Positions 34,817-58,126 of a stretch of DNA of 64,000 bases are shown here, in pieces (positions within the stretch are counted from its first letter, which is position 1; each line of letters opens with the position of its first letter). Position numbers and translations under genes: made by a program. The stretch spans positions 15,517,901-15,581,900 of the forward strand of contig NC_080542.1 of assembly GCF_028640845.1 (NCBI RefSeq). The letters are read 5' to 3'. The notes under the pieces were generated by a model that was not told the origin of the DNA, ran no database searches, and saw only the letters and a list, made by a program, of their open reading frames with translations. This DNA comes from Ahaetulla prasina. Taxonomy: Eukaryota; Chordata; Lepidosauria; Squamata; Colubridae.

Positions 34817-37582
34817 TTTTTTTTTTCCCCAAAAAAGTTTTATTTTGACATTCTTAGCCAATAACATATCCAATAACATATTTAATGTACCATCATATAC
34901 AATTAATCGGGTCTGCCCGGTCACCACCCCCTTCCTTTTCCTTTTACTCTCCTTCTCTACCTTCTTCTACTTTCCATAACCATCCTCCCCCTCTCTTATC
35001 TACATCCTCTCCTCTTTCCTCCCTACTCCTTTCTTCTCCCTCTTCCCCTCTTCCTTCCTTTCCTCCTCCTCCTCTTCTCTTTCCTCCTTCTCTCTTCTAC
35101 TCCTTCTTTCCCTTCATTCTAAAGTAGTAGCCAGGCAGGTCCGATCTTACATTAATTATACATCTTCAATCATCTTTGTACATTAACTATCAATCCATTT
35201 TCTGCCCCCTCCCCCTCCCTTCCCCTTCCTCCCCCCACCCCCCAGGACTTCCGAGAACCGAGTACAGGGTATAAAACTAACAACAAAAATTAAAATCTAG
35301 CACAAATCATAATCCATAGTCATTCCTTAAAACCTCCACTCCCCTTCCAAAGACAAAGAAGATACTTTTCTTCCACTCCATTATATATCAGACCATTCCA
35401 CTCCTAGAGTTCTCAGAAGTTTCCGATTGAGTTAGTGTTTATTCTTGAATAAAGTACATAGTTTTAATATCCAACCTTCATCAATCAATATCAAAACAAC
35501 GCTCCATCTTCCAATATTCACCAAGGGTTCTTCTAAAATGTCTTTCTTCCTTAGCAGTCTCTCAAAAATAGTTCATATTTCCAGCTTAGTTTCTTTAATT
35601 ACTACAATAGTCCATCTTTTCACATCTTTAACATTTATATATACAACAAATAATATTACAAATATCCAAAGTATCAATTGTAGTAATTAAAATCTTCACT
35701 TTACCTTACTTATATCAAATAACATTGTTAAAATTACACCTATAACTTATCCAAAATATATCTATTATAACAATTACATTCTAATTAACATTACATCCAT
35801 CTCTTAAATATAATATTTAATCCAAATTCCTAAATTTTACTATCTATCCTCCAAAATTAAACAATATTCCATCTTCCTATTCCTTTATACCTTTAATATA
35901 TCATATAGTACCCCTAAAATTAGACATTTATATCCACAATAAATCATTTACAAAATTAACCATAATCATATGTAATAAAGTTAAACATTCTCCTCCTTCT
36001 TCTATCTTACACATTTTCGACCATCTATTCACCATTCAACTTAACATCTGTTAACAAAGAATTCCCAATCTTTAATACATTAGTATAAAAATCTAGTGCT
36101 TTACAAATTGTGTTGAGAAAATACTTTCTTCCTTTATAATTCAGTGTTAAACCTGCTGAACCTCCCATCTAAAATATATCTGATGTTTCTTAAGCTCATC
36201 CACCAGAAAGGCAAATTCTTTTCTCTTTCTTAACATTTTAGGAGGAATTTCCTTCATCATTATTATATCTTGTCCTAATATTTGCAATTTATTTTTATAA
36301 AATGCTCAAAATTCCATACCTAATCCTCTTATTTGTAAAATAAATAACCACATCTCTCGGTAAACACTTCTGCCTTGCCCACCAGGAATTAACACGATAA
36401 ATTTTTCAATATTAACTTCAAAATCTTCTGGTTCCATTCCTCTATCTGAGCAAAGGCCTGAATAAAATCTCTTTCAAATTTTCCTCTTTAGATTCTCTTA
36501 AGCCCTTACCCTTATAGCATATTCCATTAATTTATATTGTAATATAACCCTTTCTTCCTCTGCCTTATCAGCCTTAACCTGAATATCATCTATTTTATTT
36601 TCTAAATTCAAATTAATTTGAACTTCATCTATTTTCCTTTGCAAATCTAAATTAATTTGGTTAAATTCATTCAGTCTTTCTTCTGTCTGTGTACTAGATA
36701 ACAATAATGGAGTAATTGATTCCTTTAATTTTTCATCTCCTTACTCTGCTCTTCCACCAAATCTTTAAAATCCAGTATTTCTTTCTCCATTTCATTAAAT
36801 TTTGATCTATTTCTGAAAGATGAGCCCATAAGCTCCTGTAAAAATTCCTTAGACTTTCTTTAATATCCTCTCTCAATTTCCGTACCTGAAGTGAAGATAT
36901 TTCCAATATTTTAGAAGTGGTTAAATCTCTTTGCTTAAAAGCCATTTTAAACTAAGTAATATCAAGAAGAAGAAAAAAGGAGGGAATAAAAGAAAAAAAC
37001 CCAATAAATTTTTCTTCTTAAACACTGTAAGAAAAGATAATAAAAAAAGAATAGATTTTTAAAAAGAATTCCATTTAGAAAAAAAATCTTGTTATTTTCT
37101 TCTTAGAGGTTCCACGCCAGCAATTGTAATCAGCATTTCCTTAGCTTTCACTTTCAAAACACAAACGCCATCTTTCTTCATCTCCACTCTTCAAATAACT
37201 TCTCTGTCAGGAGTTAAAATCATCTTACAAGCAAATGCCAGCCCTCCTGCTTTCGATTCTTTCCGTGTTGACAATTTATCAGTAATCCTCTTCAGTCACG
37301 GAGATGGACGCTGCGTTTTGCTCTGCTTTTGCAGAGGCGTTCTGGATTCTGGAGCTTTTTTTGAACTATAGAAGGAGCGTTCCCATCAAACCACCAGAAA
37401 TCATTCTGGGGCTTTTCTTGGGGGCTCAACTTCAGTTCAAATGCTCATCTCCCCCTCCTTCCCCGAGGGTAGAGATTTACGAGCTGTTGACAGCAGATTA
37501 ACGCTGTCTAAACAGCTCTCACAGAATCACAAAGAACGGGCGGACTGAGATTGTCCTCCATTTAGCGCAGCGGCGCCACCCG
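34817..37582 (-). mobile_element. ORF1-only L1 element (HAL1-like) inserted in exon 1 of locus B
   Basis: 2766 bp bounded by a perfect 21-bp target duplication (34796-34816 and 37583-37603, starting gaagtccctg), with a poly(A) tail at its minus-strand 3' end (34817-34826). From its 5' end: a GC-richer 5' region (37100-37582); ORF1 with start MAFKQRDLTTSKILEISS at 36945, a coiled-coil part (VQINLNLENKIDDIQVKADK) and a C-terminal domain near 36100-36300 (RKRKEFAFLVDELKKHQIY, GRKYFLNTI); then an AT- and CT-rich 3' region. No ORF2 is visible although both ends are present. ORF1 is frameshifted. Confidence 0.85.
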
Positions 37583-37901
37583 GAAGTCCCTGAGAAGGAT
37601 GTTGACTGAAATCAATGGGGTCAGAAAATGTCAAGCATACAGAAATAATGCCAGCAATGTTAACATCTCCAAGCTGATGATAGGTGTGATGAATAGGAAG
37701 AGGCTCATCAAGATGGCATTGAAGGCTAGGATCCTTGCACACCACTTGAGGCAATACAGTTAACAGCAACTCCATGATTGCTAACAACTTCCATAAATGC
37801 CCTCTTTCTGTGTGTAAATGGCAGCCACAAGATCCTTCTAGGAGATCATACTGGACTGACTTTATCAGCTGTTTTTCAGAGGAAAGTAGAAATTGCAGCA
37901 T
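37583..37901 (-). pseudogene. Locus B exon 1, 5' part
   Basis: 319 bp from the ATG to the L1 insertion, exactly the same spacing as in gene A (8028 to 7710). Reads [17 protein letters not shown] and [20 protein letters not shown]. Retains one internal Met that gene A lost. Confidence 0.9.
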
Positions 37902-38160
37902 ACTGTCAAATCAACTCACGGAGGACATTTTAAGTGTGAATTTCATGGTGAATATTAATAATATCCTTCAGGGTCAGTTCCTCATTTTTCCATAGTGTCC
38001 CAGGAGATTTGGAAGAGACAAACTGCCTATTTCCATAATGATGGTGAGACAGTCACCTGTGTAAAGATCATGCTAGGGCCTCTGGAGGGAGAAAGGCCTA
38101 AGCCAGGAGAATGAAAAACAAGGTACGAGTTTATATAAATATATAAATGGGTGTAGGCAT
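37902..38160 (-). promoter_or_regulatory. Conserved 5' flank of locus B
   Basis: Near-identical to the flank of gene A at 8029-8290. Possible promoter/5'UTR region; no specific site assigned. Confidence 0.35.
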
Positions 38161-38169
38161 TTATATAGA

Positions 38170-39990
38170 TCAAACTTTTTAAACAGGGGGCCAATTCATG
38201 GTCCCTCAGACTGTTGGGGCCCCGGACTATAGTTTGATTTGCCTAATAGACCATAACCTACTACTAGATAAAATAGAAAAATATGGGTTAGACAGCATCA
38301 CAACCAGATGGATTCGTATCTGGCTGACCAACCACACTCAACATGTAGTCCTCAATGGAACTGCATCTACATGGACAGAAGTATGCAGTGGGGTACCCCA
38401 AGGCTCTGTTTTAGGCCCAGTGCTCTTCAACATCTTCATCAATGATTTGGACGAGGGGATAGATGAGGTGATACTGGATGTGCGATGTTTACTGGAGCAG
38501 TAACTTGGTAACGGGGTGGTGAGTGTTAATGGAGTGGTGGTGAGTGTTAATGGAGAAGGGGTGGTGAGTGTTAATGGAGAAGTCATGGACAAAGGACTGG
38601 CTATGATAATAGGGGGGGTCTAAGCTCATTGGGCTGGAGATGTTAACAGTGCTCAAAACATTGCCTGAGCTCTCATATCCATTGCAGCAGCCACAATGCA
38701 AGGCGTTGATCCTTTAGTACATGACACACACACACCCAATTGTCAGCTGCTGTGCCATTTTTCTGGGGAAGCAGCCACGTCCTGAGCACATCCTTTTGAA
38801 GTCCCTTTGCGGGTGTCCCACTTGTTCTGCACTCCAGGCTGAGGCCGCCTGCCCTGCCTCACTCACTTCCAGGGCTTGCACTATGGTGGCCAGGCCTATC
38901 ATGCTAGTGGTATCAAAGAAGATGATTTTCTTGCAGTCTGTGGCAGCTTGGCCTTCAATCACACAGCTTCCCTTCATGATTCTGCCATTGCCTCCTTGCC
39001 ACTCCAGCCAAGGTCAAAGCAAACCCTTCCGCCTGGAGCTTCACCCAAGCAACTGGACATTGGCAACTGGACTGTTTCTCTCCACCCTCTTTTCCTCTTT
39101 TGTTTTCTGGATTGACATCGGGGGACCTCAACCCTACTTTTGCTGTCCATTGCAGCTTTGCTGTCCATTGAAGAATCTCAAATAAAGCGGAGAATGAATG
39201 TTTGTCTTGTAGCTGGCCCAGGTGCTAGATCATCCCCCTGCGAATCCCTCATCTGCCAAGGAGGCTGGCCCTCGCTCGCTGCTCACTGAAACACCTGAAC
39301 TCCCAGGACGGAGGGAGGGCTGGAGCTACTAAACAGACAGCCAAGTTAAGTGCCTGAAGGACCTCATCTTGTCACTGGGAGTCCAAGTGCCTCAGCAATT
39401 GGTGAGCAAGACCTCGGCTGGGATTCTTGAGAGACGAGGAGTTCACAGGGTGGTAATCTAATGTCCGGGCAGGACACTAGATTCATTCTAGTCTTATTTG
39501 AGATTCTAGGGTTGACCCTGGCTGCTTCTCTCCACTGCAGTGATTTCTGGATGCAGCTTATAGCTCCAAGACCAAAGCAGCAGGAGACAAGGGGTGGCTT
39601 GTTGCCATCAGTCTCAGGCTCTTAGCAGTCCTTGGAGGATGTGCTCGAATCAGTGTTGAGACCAGGGCCCCAGGAGGGCATGGGTGAAAACTTTTACAGC
39701 TTTTGTTCTGCCTCGCAGAAGCAGAGATGGGTGGGAGATGTGAGAGAAAGCACCTGGTCCAGGCCCACAGTGTCCCAGCATGGTGCTCTCCCCTGAGGGC
39801 TGCCTGCTCACTGACCCACCAGCTGGACAAGCCCAGAAGCGGTACCCAAAGACCAGCTGCCCAGTGCTAGGCATATGCACATATAAGGCGGAGCTGAACT
39901 GGGGAAACGGCTCACATGGACACAGAGAGGGCACTGTGTGCCACCTCTGGCACACATGCCATAGGTTCACCATCACAGACATAGGGGCAG
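38170..39990. mobile_element. hAT-like repeat upstream of locus B
   Basis: Begins tcaaactttttaaacagggg and ends near 39985 with cacatgccataggttcacca, both typical of hAT ends. Parallel to 8310-11370. Contains a CR1 fragment and the protein-like stretch at 38714-38977 (CKKIIFFDTTSMIGLATIVQ). No transposase recognised. Confidence 0.5.
38240..38470 (+). mobile_element. CR1 RT fragment
   Basis: Plus strand: [20 protein letters not shown] and [20 protein letters not shown]. Short internal piece inside the hAT-like repeat, absent from the copy near gene A. Confidence 0.8.
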
Positions 39991-40019
39991 CTGGAGAAAA
40001 CTTTTGAATTTACCCCACT

Positions 40020-40740
40020 TTTTAATATAATATAATATAACAACAGAGTTGGAAGGGACCTTGGAGGCCTTCTAGTCCAACCCCTTGCCCAGGCAGGAAA
40101 CCCTACACCATTTCAGTCAGATGGTTATCCAACATTTTCTTAAAAATTTCCAGTGTTGGAGCATTCTCAACTTCTGCAGGCAAGTCGTTCCACTTATTGA
40201 TTGTTCTAACTGTCAGGAAATTTCTCCTTAGTTCTAAGTTGCTTCTTTCTTTGATCAGTTTCCACCCATTGCTTCTTGTTCTACCGTCAGGTGCTTTGGA
40301 GAACAGCCCGACTCCCTCTTCTTTGTGGCAACCCCTGAGATATTGGAACACAGCTATCATGTCTCCCCTAGTCCTTCTTTTTATTAAACTAGACATACCC
40401 AGTTCCTGCAACCGTTCTTCATATGTTTTAGCCTCCAGTCCCCTAATCATCTTTGTTGCTCTTCTCTGCACTCTTTCTAAAGTCTCAACATCTTTTTTCC
40501 ATCGTGGCGACCAAAACTGGATGCAATATTCCAAGTGTGGCCTTACCAAGGCATTATAAAGTGGCACTAACACTTCACGTGATCTTGATTCTATCCCTCT
40601 GTTTATGCAGCCCAGAACTGTGTCGGCTTTTTTAGCAGCTGCTGCACACTGCTGGCTCATATCTAAATGGTTATCCACTAGGACTCCAAGATCCCTCTCA
40701 CAGGTACTACTATTGAGCAAGGTGCCAAATTTTGTTAGTG
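40020..40740 (-). mobile_element. CR1 LINE 3' part
   Basis: Minus-strand ORF of 215 codons at 40103-40750: [51 protein letters not shown]. 3' end with ttggaagggaccttggaggc and a tataa tail at 40022-40040. The long open frame indicates a young copy. Confidence 0.88.
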
Positions 40741-41060
40741 ACCATTGCACATTTTGTTAGTGACCATTGCACATAATGTACAAAGACAATTCCTAGTGTC
40801 TGATTGCTTCAGAAACAATTCATAGTCACTCCCTATTTGAATGAAAGGCTGTTTTATATTTAATTTCCACTTCCTTTTTACACATTCTAGTGTGCACATG
40901 ATTTGAGATGATTAGTAAAGACAAATTTATAATTCACATGAAATCTATATATTTGGTAGAAGACTGTTACACACAGAAAAATAATAATCAATAAATTAAG
41001 GAACAAATTCCATTGGTTAATAAAGCAAACTAATAACTCCTCCATATAGTTTCTCTATAT
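40741..41060. other. Intergenic, nothing recognised
   Basis: AT-rich sequence without a recognisable ORF or repeat end. Confidence 0.5.
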
Positions 41061-41064
41061 CCAC

Positions 41065-41695
41065 TATCATGTTTCCCAAAAAGAATACAGAGTCTTATTT
41101 TCTTTTGGGTCCCAAAATAGGCACTAGGGCTTATTTTCAGGGAGTATCTTATTTTTTCTTCATGTACAGAAGGCCCAGTTCTTCTGCTTGCTCATGGTGG
41201 GGCAAGAGGCTGGCTGTGCAGGCTCTTACATGGGGCTTATTTTGGGGGTAGGACTTATATTAAAAGGTAAACATTCCCCTCACATATATGTGCTAGTCGT
41301 TCCCAACTCTAGGGGGTGGTGCTTCTCTCCAGTTAAAAGCTAAAGAGCCAGTGCTGTCTGAAGACGTCTCTGTGGTCATGTGGCCAGCATGACTAAATGC
41401 CAAAGGCATACAGAACGCTGTTACCTTCCCATCAAAAGTGGTCCCTATTTTTTTACTTGCATTTTACGTGCTTTCGAACTTCTAGGGTGGCAAAAGCTGG
41501 GATAAGGAATGGGAATTCACCCTGTAACACTGCACTAGGGATTTGAACCGCTGAATTGCTAAACTTTCGATTGACAAGCTCAGCATCTTAGCCACTGAGC
41601 CACCCTGTCCCTTCAGGACTTATATTAGGCACTTACATAAAAACTATGCTAGGGCTTTTTTTCAGGATAGGTCTTATTTTCAGGGAAACAGGGTA
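41065..41695. mobile_element. Small repeat with inverted ends, interrupted by a SINE
   Basis: Starts tgtttcccaaaaagaatac and ends ggtcttattttcagggaaac, mutually inverted. No coding capacity. Looks like a MITE-type DNA element; a Sauria-type SINE sits in the middle. Confidence 0.5.
41255..41620 (-). mobile_element. Sauria-type SINE (tRNA head, BovB-like tail)
   Basis: Minus strand: A box gtggctcagtggctaaga, B box ggttcaaatccc, and tail gttgggaacgactagcacat with a tacctttt end. Typical for squamates, from family knowledge. Confidence 0.8.
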
Positions 41696-41759
41696 GTTCA
41701 ATACTGAAATATGATAGCAAAACTGTCACTATTAATTACACTTTATAAGGGCCTGTTTA

Positions 41760-41932
41760 TATTTGCCTTTCAGAAAAAAAAAACCCAGAGCTATCCAAAT
41801 CTCAAAGGACAGGGCATTCATTGCAACATGGAAAGTCAATCTGCTTCACATTGTTCTCTGGCTTAAATGTGTGAGTGAGGAACACCTCCAGCATTTCTAT
41901 ATAAAAGATATCAGGAAAATAAAGAGGTTTTT
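41760..41932 (-). other. Conserved 3' flank of gene C
   Basis: Aligns by eye with the 3' flank of gene D (60310-60479), e.g. ttgttctctggcttaaatgt. Probably 3'UTR; no unambiguous polyadenylation signal was assigned. Confidence 0.4.
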
Positions 41933-53643
<11,711 letters not shown>

Positions 53644-53930
53644 AGAGCTTTGGGCCTCCCAACCATGGGTTGGAATAGGATGGTGACAATAAATACCATT
53701 ATTCAGTGTCAGTTGCTCCTATTTTCATGGAGTCCCATAGGATTTGGAAGACACAAAACTGGCTAATTTCTTGATGATAGTGAGACAGTCACTATATGTG
53801 AACAACTTCAAAACATGTGAGGACTTGCAGAAGCAGGAATGTATGAGCCACAAGACAAAAAATAAAATCATTAGATCCATAAAGTGAAATAGAGATGTAA
53901 ATATATGTACGTATAAAGGAATTATTGTAA
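53644..53930 (-). promoter_or_regulatory. 5' flank of gene C
   Basis: Weakly similar to the 5' flanks of A and B (ccattattcagtgtcagttg against the matching words there). Candidate promoter/5'UTR, bounded upstream by the pentanucleotide satellite. Confidence 0.35.
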
Positions 53931-53931
53931 T

Positions 53932-54530
53932 TCTATTCTATTCTATTCTATTCGATTCGATTCGATTCGATTCGATTCGATTCGATTCGATTCGATTCTA
54001 GGCTAGGCTAGGCTAGGCTAGGCTAGGCTAGGCTAGGCTAGGCTAGGCTAGGCTAGGCTAGGCTATTCCATTCCATTCCATTCTATTCCACTATTCTAAA
54101 AATATTAAGTCTGTCTGTTTCTCATTATGTTATTGTAAATATTCTATTCTATTCTATTCTATTCTATTCTATTCTATTCTATTCTATTCTATTCTATTCT
54201 ATTCTTCTAAAAATACAGTATTAAGGCTGCCTGTTTTATACAGTATTAAGGCTGCCTGACATTTTAAGTATTCTATTCTATTATATTAAGTATTCTATTC
54301 TATTCTATTCTATTCTATTCTATTCTATTCTATTCTATTCTATTCTATTCTATTCTATTCTATTCTATTCCATTCTATTCTAAAAATATTAAGGCTGCCT
54401 ATTTCTTATTACGATATTGTAAGTACTGTTCTGTTCTGTTCTGTTCTGTTCTGTTCCATTCCGTTCCGTTCCGTTCCGTTCCGTTCCGTTCCGTTCCGTT
54501 CCATTCCATTCCATTCCATTCCATTCCTCT
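53932..54530. repeat. Composite pentanucleotide satellite with higher-order structure
   Basis: Runs of different 5-bp units separated by a repeated linker (aaaatattaaggctgcctgt and tattgtaagta words near 54100, 54210, 54385 and 54530). Blocks: TTCTA, then TTCGA (53953-53998), GGCTA (54000-54065), TTCCA, TTCTA (54139-54203 and 54295-54370), TTCTG (54427-54456), TTCCG (about 54458-54501), TTCCA (to 54528). Confidence 0.95.
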
Positions 54531-54589
54531 AAATATATTAAGGCTGCCTGTTTTGCATTATGATATTGTAAGTATTCAATAATATTTAA

Positions 54590-54836
54590 AACAGATAAAA
54601 TATCTCCTAGCTCTCTTTTTGGCAGAAAGCCCTCTTGGTCTTCATGTATATATGCCTGTAAAATCTTCTTTAGTCTTTCTGCCAAAATGGCAAGAAAGCG
54701 TTTGTAATCTTTGTTTAATAATGAAATTTGTCTACAATTCTTTGTCTTTGTAACATCTTGACCCTCCTTGGGTAGCAACACAATGTTGGCTTCTTTCCAT
54801 GTCTGGGGTATCTTTCCCCCCTGTAGTATATCATTC
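54590..54836 (-). mobile_element. L1 ORF2 RT fragment
   Basis: Minus strand: MNDILQGGKIPQTWKEANIV, LLPKEGQD, QISLLNKDYKRFLAILAERL, IHEDQEGFLPKRELGD. Its upstream side is interrupted by two hAT-type insertions. Confidence 0.85.
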
Positions 54837-54844
54837 ATTGTGTC

Positions 54845-55058
54845 CAGAGGTGGGATTCAAATATTTTTACTACCAGTTCTGTGGGCATGGCTTAGTGGGT
54901 GTGGTGTGATGGGCATGACAGGGGAAGGATACTGTAAAATCTCCATTTCCACTCCACTCCAGGGAAAGGATACTGTAAAATCTCCATTCTCCGAACTACT
55001 CAAAATTTCCATTACTGGTTCACTAGAACCAGTCAGAACTGGATGAATACCACCTCTG
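54845..55058. mobile_element. 214-bp hAT MITE with perfect 8-bp target duplication
   Basis: Ends cagaggtgggattca and tgaataccacctctg; flanked by attgtgtc at 54837-54844 and 55059-55066. An internal 30-bp stretch (ggaaaggatactgtaaaatc type) is doubled. No coding capacity. Confidence 0.92.
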
Positions 55059-55074
55059 ATTGTGTCCTTTAGTG

Positions 55075-57008
55075 CAGCAGTCACCAACTGGTGGTCCGCA
55101 GATCATTAGTGGTCTACGAGAAAATTTTGGAGGTCCGTGGAGAAATCTTCATATTTTTGCCGGTGCACCCTGGTGGAGGAGCTGCAGCGCAAGCAGGCCA
55201 AAGCGGTGATTGTGATGGCTGGAAGCTGTGGGAGCAAAACACTACTTGCACTTGCACAGCATCAGCATTCTGCCTCGGTATATTTGCCTAGCCGGTGGTG
55301 CAAAGCAGCCCTTGTCTCCTGCCGCTTGGGACTCGGAATGGTAAATGATGACTGGTCTGAGGAGCAGCCGGATTTTGCTCTCTATTGCAGACACCAGTTC
55401 GGCCCCCTGCAAGCTTTCATCTCACGAGGAACACTTGCTGAATTGGCATGGGAAACTTCAGCCGGGCTCCTCGAGAGATGAGAGCTTGCAAGGGGCCAGT
55501 CTGGTTTCTGCAATGGAGAACAAAACCTGGCTGCTCCCCTGATAAGGTGTTGTTTATAGCTCTGCGTCCCAAGCAGCAGGAGACGAGGTCTGCTTTGCTC
55601 CATTGGCTGGCAGGAATATACTGAGATGGAATGCTGATGCCGCACAAAATGAAATAGAGAAAAAGAGAGAAAATGAAAGAGAGACAATGAGAGAGAATAA
55701 GGGAGAGAGAAAACAAGAGAGTGAGAGAATGAGAGAGAGAGAGTACCGCCTTCTTGGAAGAAGTGCAGGGGAGGCTAAAGGGGGATGTCTTGCATTAAGT
55801 ATCGACCCTCCATCTCAATTTTGCGAGGTCGGTGCAGCAGGCAGCAGTCCTTCCTGGCGCAAATAGTTTCTCCGGAGTACTCTGCCCCCTCCCACTTCTG
55901 CATGCCTCCTCCTCCTCCTCCCTGAGTCTCTGGGCTGCTTACTCAATCAGAGGGAAAACTCAAAGCTCCACCGCCTGGCTTCCCTGCCTCCCTGGGGATG
56001 TGGCCCGGGGGACCGCTCTCTTCACAGCTCTTGCTCGAAGCCGCCTGGCTCTGAAAGAAATGAGTGGAGAATCAGAGAGAATCAGAGAGAGAATCAGAGA
56101 GTGAGAGAGAGTGAATGGGAGAGAATCAGAATGAGAGAGAGAGAGTGGGGGAGGGAGAGAGAGAGAATGAGTGGGAGAGAGTAGGAGATAGAAAGAGAAT
56201 GAGAGAGGCGGGAGAGAGAAGGCATGGAGAGAGAGGAAGGGTAGAAAGAGAGAAAAGAGAGAGAGAATGAGAGAGAGAGAATGAGAGAGAATAAGGGAGA
56301 GAGAAAACAAGAGAGTGAGAGAATGAGAGAGAGAGAGTACCGCCTTCTTGGAAGAAGTGCAGGGGAGGCTAAAGGGGGATGTCTTGCATTAAGTATCGAC
56401 CCTCCATCTCAATTTCGCGAGGTCGGTGCAGCAGGCAGCAGTCCTTCCTGGCGCAAATAGTTTCTCCGGAGTACTCTGCCCCCTCCCACTTCTGCATGCC
56501 TCCTCCTCCTCCTCCCTGAGTCTCTGGGCTGCTTACTCAATCAGAGGGAAAACTCAAAGCTCCACCGCCTGGCTTCCCTGCCTCCCTGGGGATGTGGCCC
56601 GGGGGACCGCTCTCTTCACAGCTCTTGCTCGAAGCCGCCTGGCTCTGAAAGAAATGAGTGGAGAATCAGAGAGAATCAGAGAGAGAATCAGAGAGTGAGA
56701 GAGAGTGAATGGGAGAGAATCAGAATGAGAGAGAGAGAGTGGGGGAGGGAGAGAGAGAGAGAATGAGTGGGAGAGAGTAGGGAGATAGAAAGAGAATGAG
56801 AGAGGGCGGGAGAGAGAAGGCATGGGAGAGAGAGGGAAGGGGTAGAAAGAGAGAAAGAGAGAGGAGGGACAGTGTCTGAAGGACCCCATCCTGTCACTGG
56901 GAATCCAGGCACTTCAGCAAGCGGCACGCTGGATTTGTATTAGTGGTCTGCGGGATTTGAAATTATGAACTTGGTGGTCCCTGAGGTCCAAAAGGTTGGG
57001 GACACCTG
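55075..57008. mobile_element. Probable second hAT-type element with internal duplications
   Basis: Left end cagcagtcaccaac and right end (complement) caggtgtccccaac agree at 11 of 14 bases; both are followed inside by tggtggtcc or related words. The flanks ctttagtg and ctctatac are only weakly alike, so the target duplication is not proven. The interior contains an inverted repeat and a 594-bp tandem duplication. Confidence 0.55.
55687..56875. repeat. 594-bp tandem duplication, nearly identical copies
   Basis: Copies 55687-56280 and 56281-56875. A 90-codon ORF at 55832 and at 56426 translates identically. Differences are few, e.g. attttgcgagg against atttcgcgagg. Each copy ends in a GA-rich stretch. 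Confidence 0.93.
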
Positions 57009-57860
57009 CTCTATACAATCTATATTGGCTTTCACCTTTTTCATATCTCCTTTCAGACATTGGAATTCTCCCCAGAGTTCTCTTGCTAGCAAATCAAACT
57101 TTGCTTCAAGCTTTGTTCTGACATTTTAAATTTGCTTATGTGTTTTCAACATGTACTCATCCATAAAAGGCTTTAAAAACCTAAGAAGAAGTGGCACCCT
57201 TTATAGTCTATTGAGAACAGCTGGTTTTTTCCACAGTGAACTTGCTTGATTGCCCTGCTCCAGTCAGGCTCTTACCCGATTACTTCTTTTTCTTAGAGAA
57301 GCAGTCTGAGAGTGCCCGGCTGCCCAGGGGAGTCAAAGGGTCAATTTCCAAATGTTCCCCCTATACTGGGGTGTGGGGTTCTTCTGGCTTAGAAAACACT
57401 CTAAATATAAAACTGTGGAGGGACTGTAGGAGACCTAAGAACTCCCCTGACTTCAAAGGTGGGAGGTTACACCAGAAGAGTCTTTGGTAAGGATTTTGGT
57501 ATACAGATAACAATGCCAAATCCAATCTGTCCATCTGGTGATTGTGCAACAACGTATAATAATCCCCAGTGAGGGAGCTCCTTGAGTGACAGTGAGGTAC
57601 TACCTTGATGTAGTTGTGTTCTGAGGAAGATAAGAGCAAAGCCAGAGTTTCTTCTATCAACAAGGACCATGCTAAGGTTTTGGAGTTACTGGACATCTGG
57701 TGAAAAAATGGGCTACAGGACTGTTAGCTAAGCAACCAGGGCCAGCATCAGCAGAAATACTGGAAGGATGTGTACCCATTACAGTGTTGACACAGTGATT
57801 GAAAATAAAGAAATAATGATCTATTATTACAGATCAAGTAACAGAGGCCCAAGTCAACCT
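57009..57860 (-). other. Possible L1 5' part, otherwise unrecognised
   Basis: Minus strand near 57010-57130 reads like a coiled coil (FDLLARELWGEFQCLKGDMK), which could be L1 ORF1. 57240-57860 has moderate GC and no clear domain. It continues the L1 fragment interrupted at 54838 if the two belong together. Confidence 0.3.
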
Positions 57861-57864
57861 TGGG

Positions 57865-58126
57865 CCTCTGTGGCTCAGACTAGTAAGACAGTCTGTTATT
57901 AACAGCAGCTGCCTGCAATTACTGCAGGTTCAAGTCCCACCAGGCCCAAGGTTGACTCAGCCTTCCATCCTTTATAAGGTAGGTAAAATGAGGACCCAGA
58001 TTGTTGGGGGCAATAAGTTGACTTTGTATATAATATACAAATGGATGAAGACTATTGCTTGACATAGTGTAAGCCGCCCTGAGTCTTCAGAGAAGGGCGG
58101 GATATAAATGCAAAAAAAAAAAAAAG
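57865..58126 (+). mobile_element. tRNA-derived SINE with L2-type tail
   Basis: A box tggctcagactagt, B box ggttcaagtccc, central part ccatcctttataaggtaggt, and tail ccgccctgagtcttcagaga ending in poly(A) at 58113-58125. The same tail alone occurs at 6080-6202 and 34668-34788. Confidence 0.85.

Noticed and set aside
53932..54530. CRISPR-like array
   Set aside because: Pentamer tandem blocks without spacers in eukaryotic DNA.
55832..56889. Several ORFs of 79-116 codons on both strands
   Set aside because: They arise from GA-rich repeats and from the 594-bp duplication; no recognisable protein.
57865..58000. tRNA gene
   Set aside because: A and B boxes are those of a SINE head followed by an L2-type tail and poly(A).
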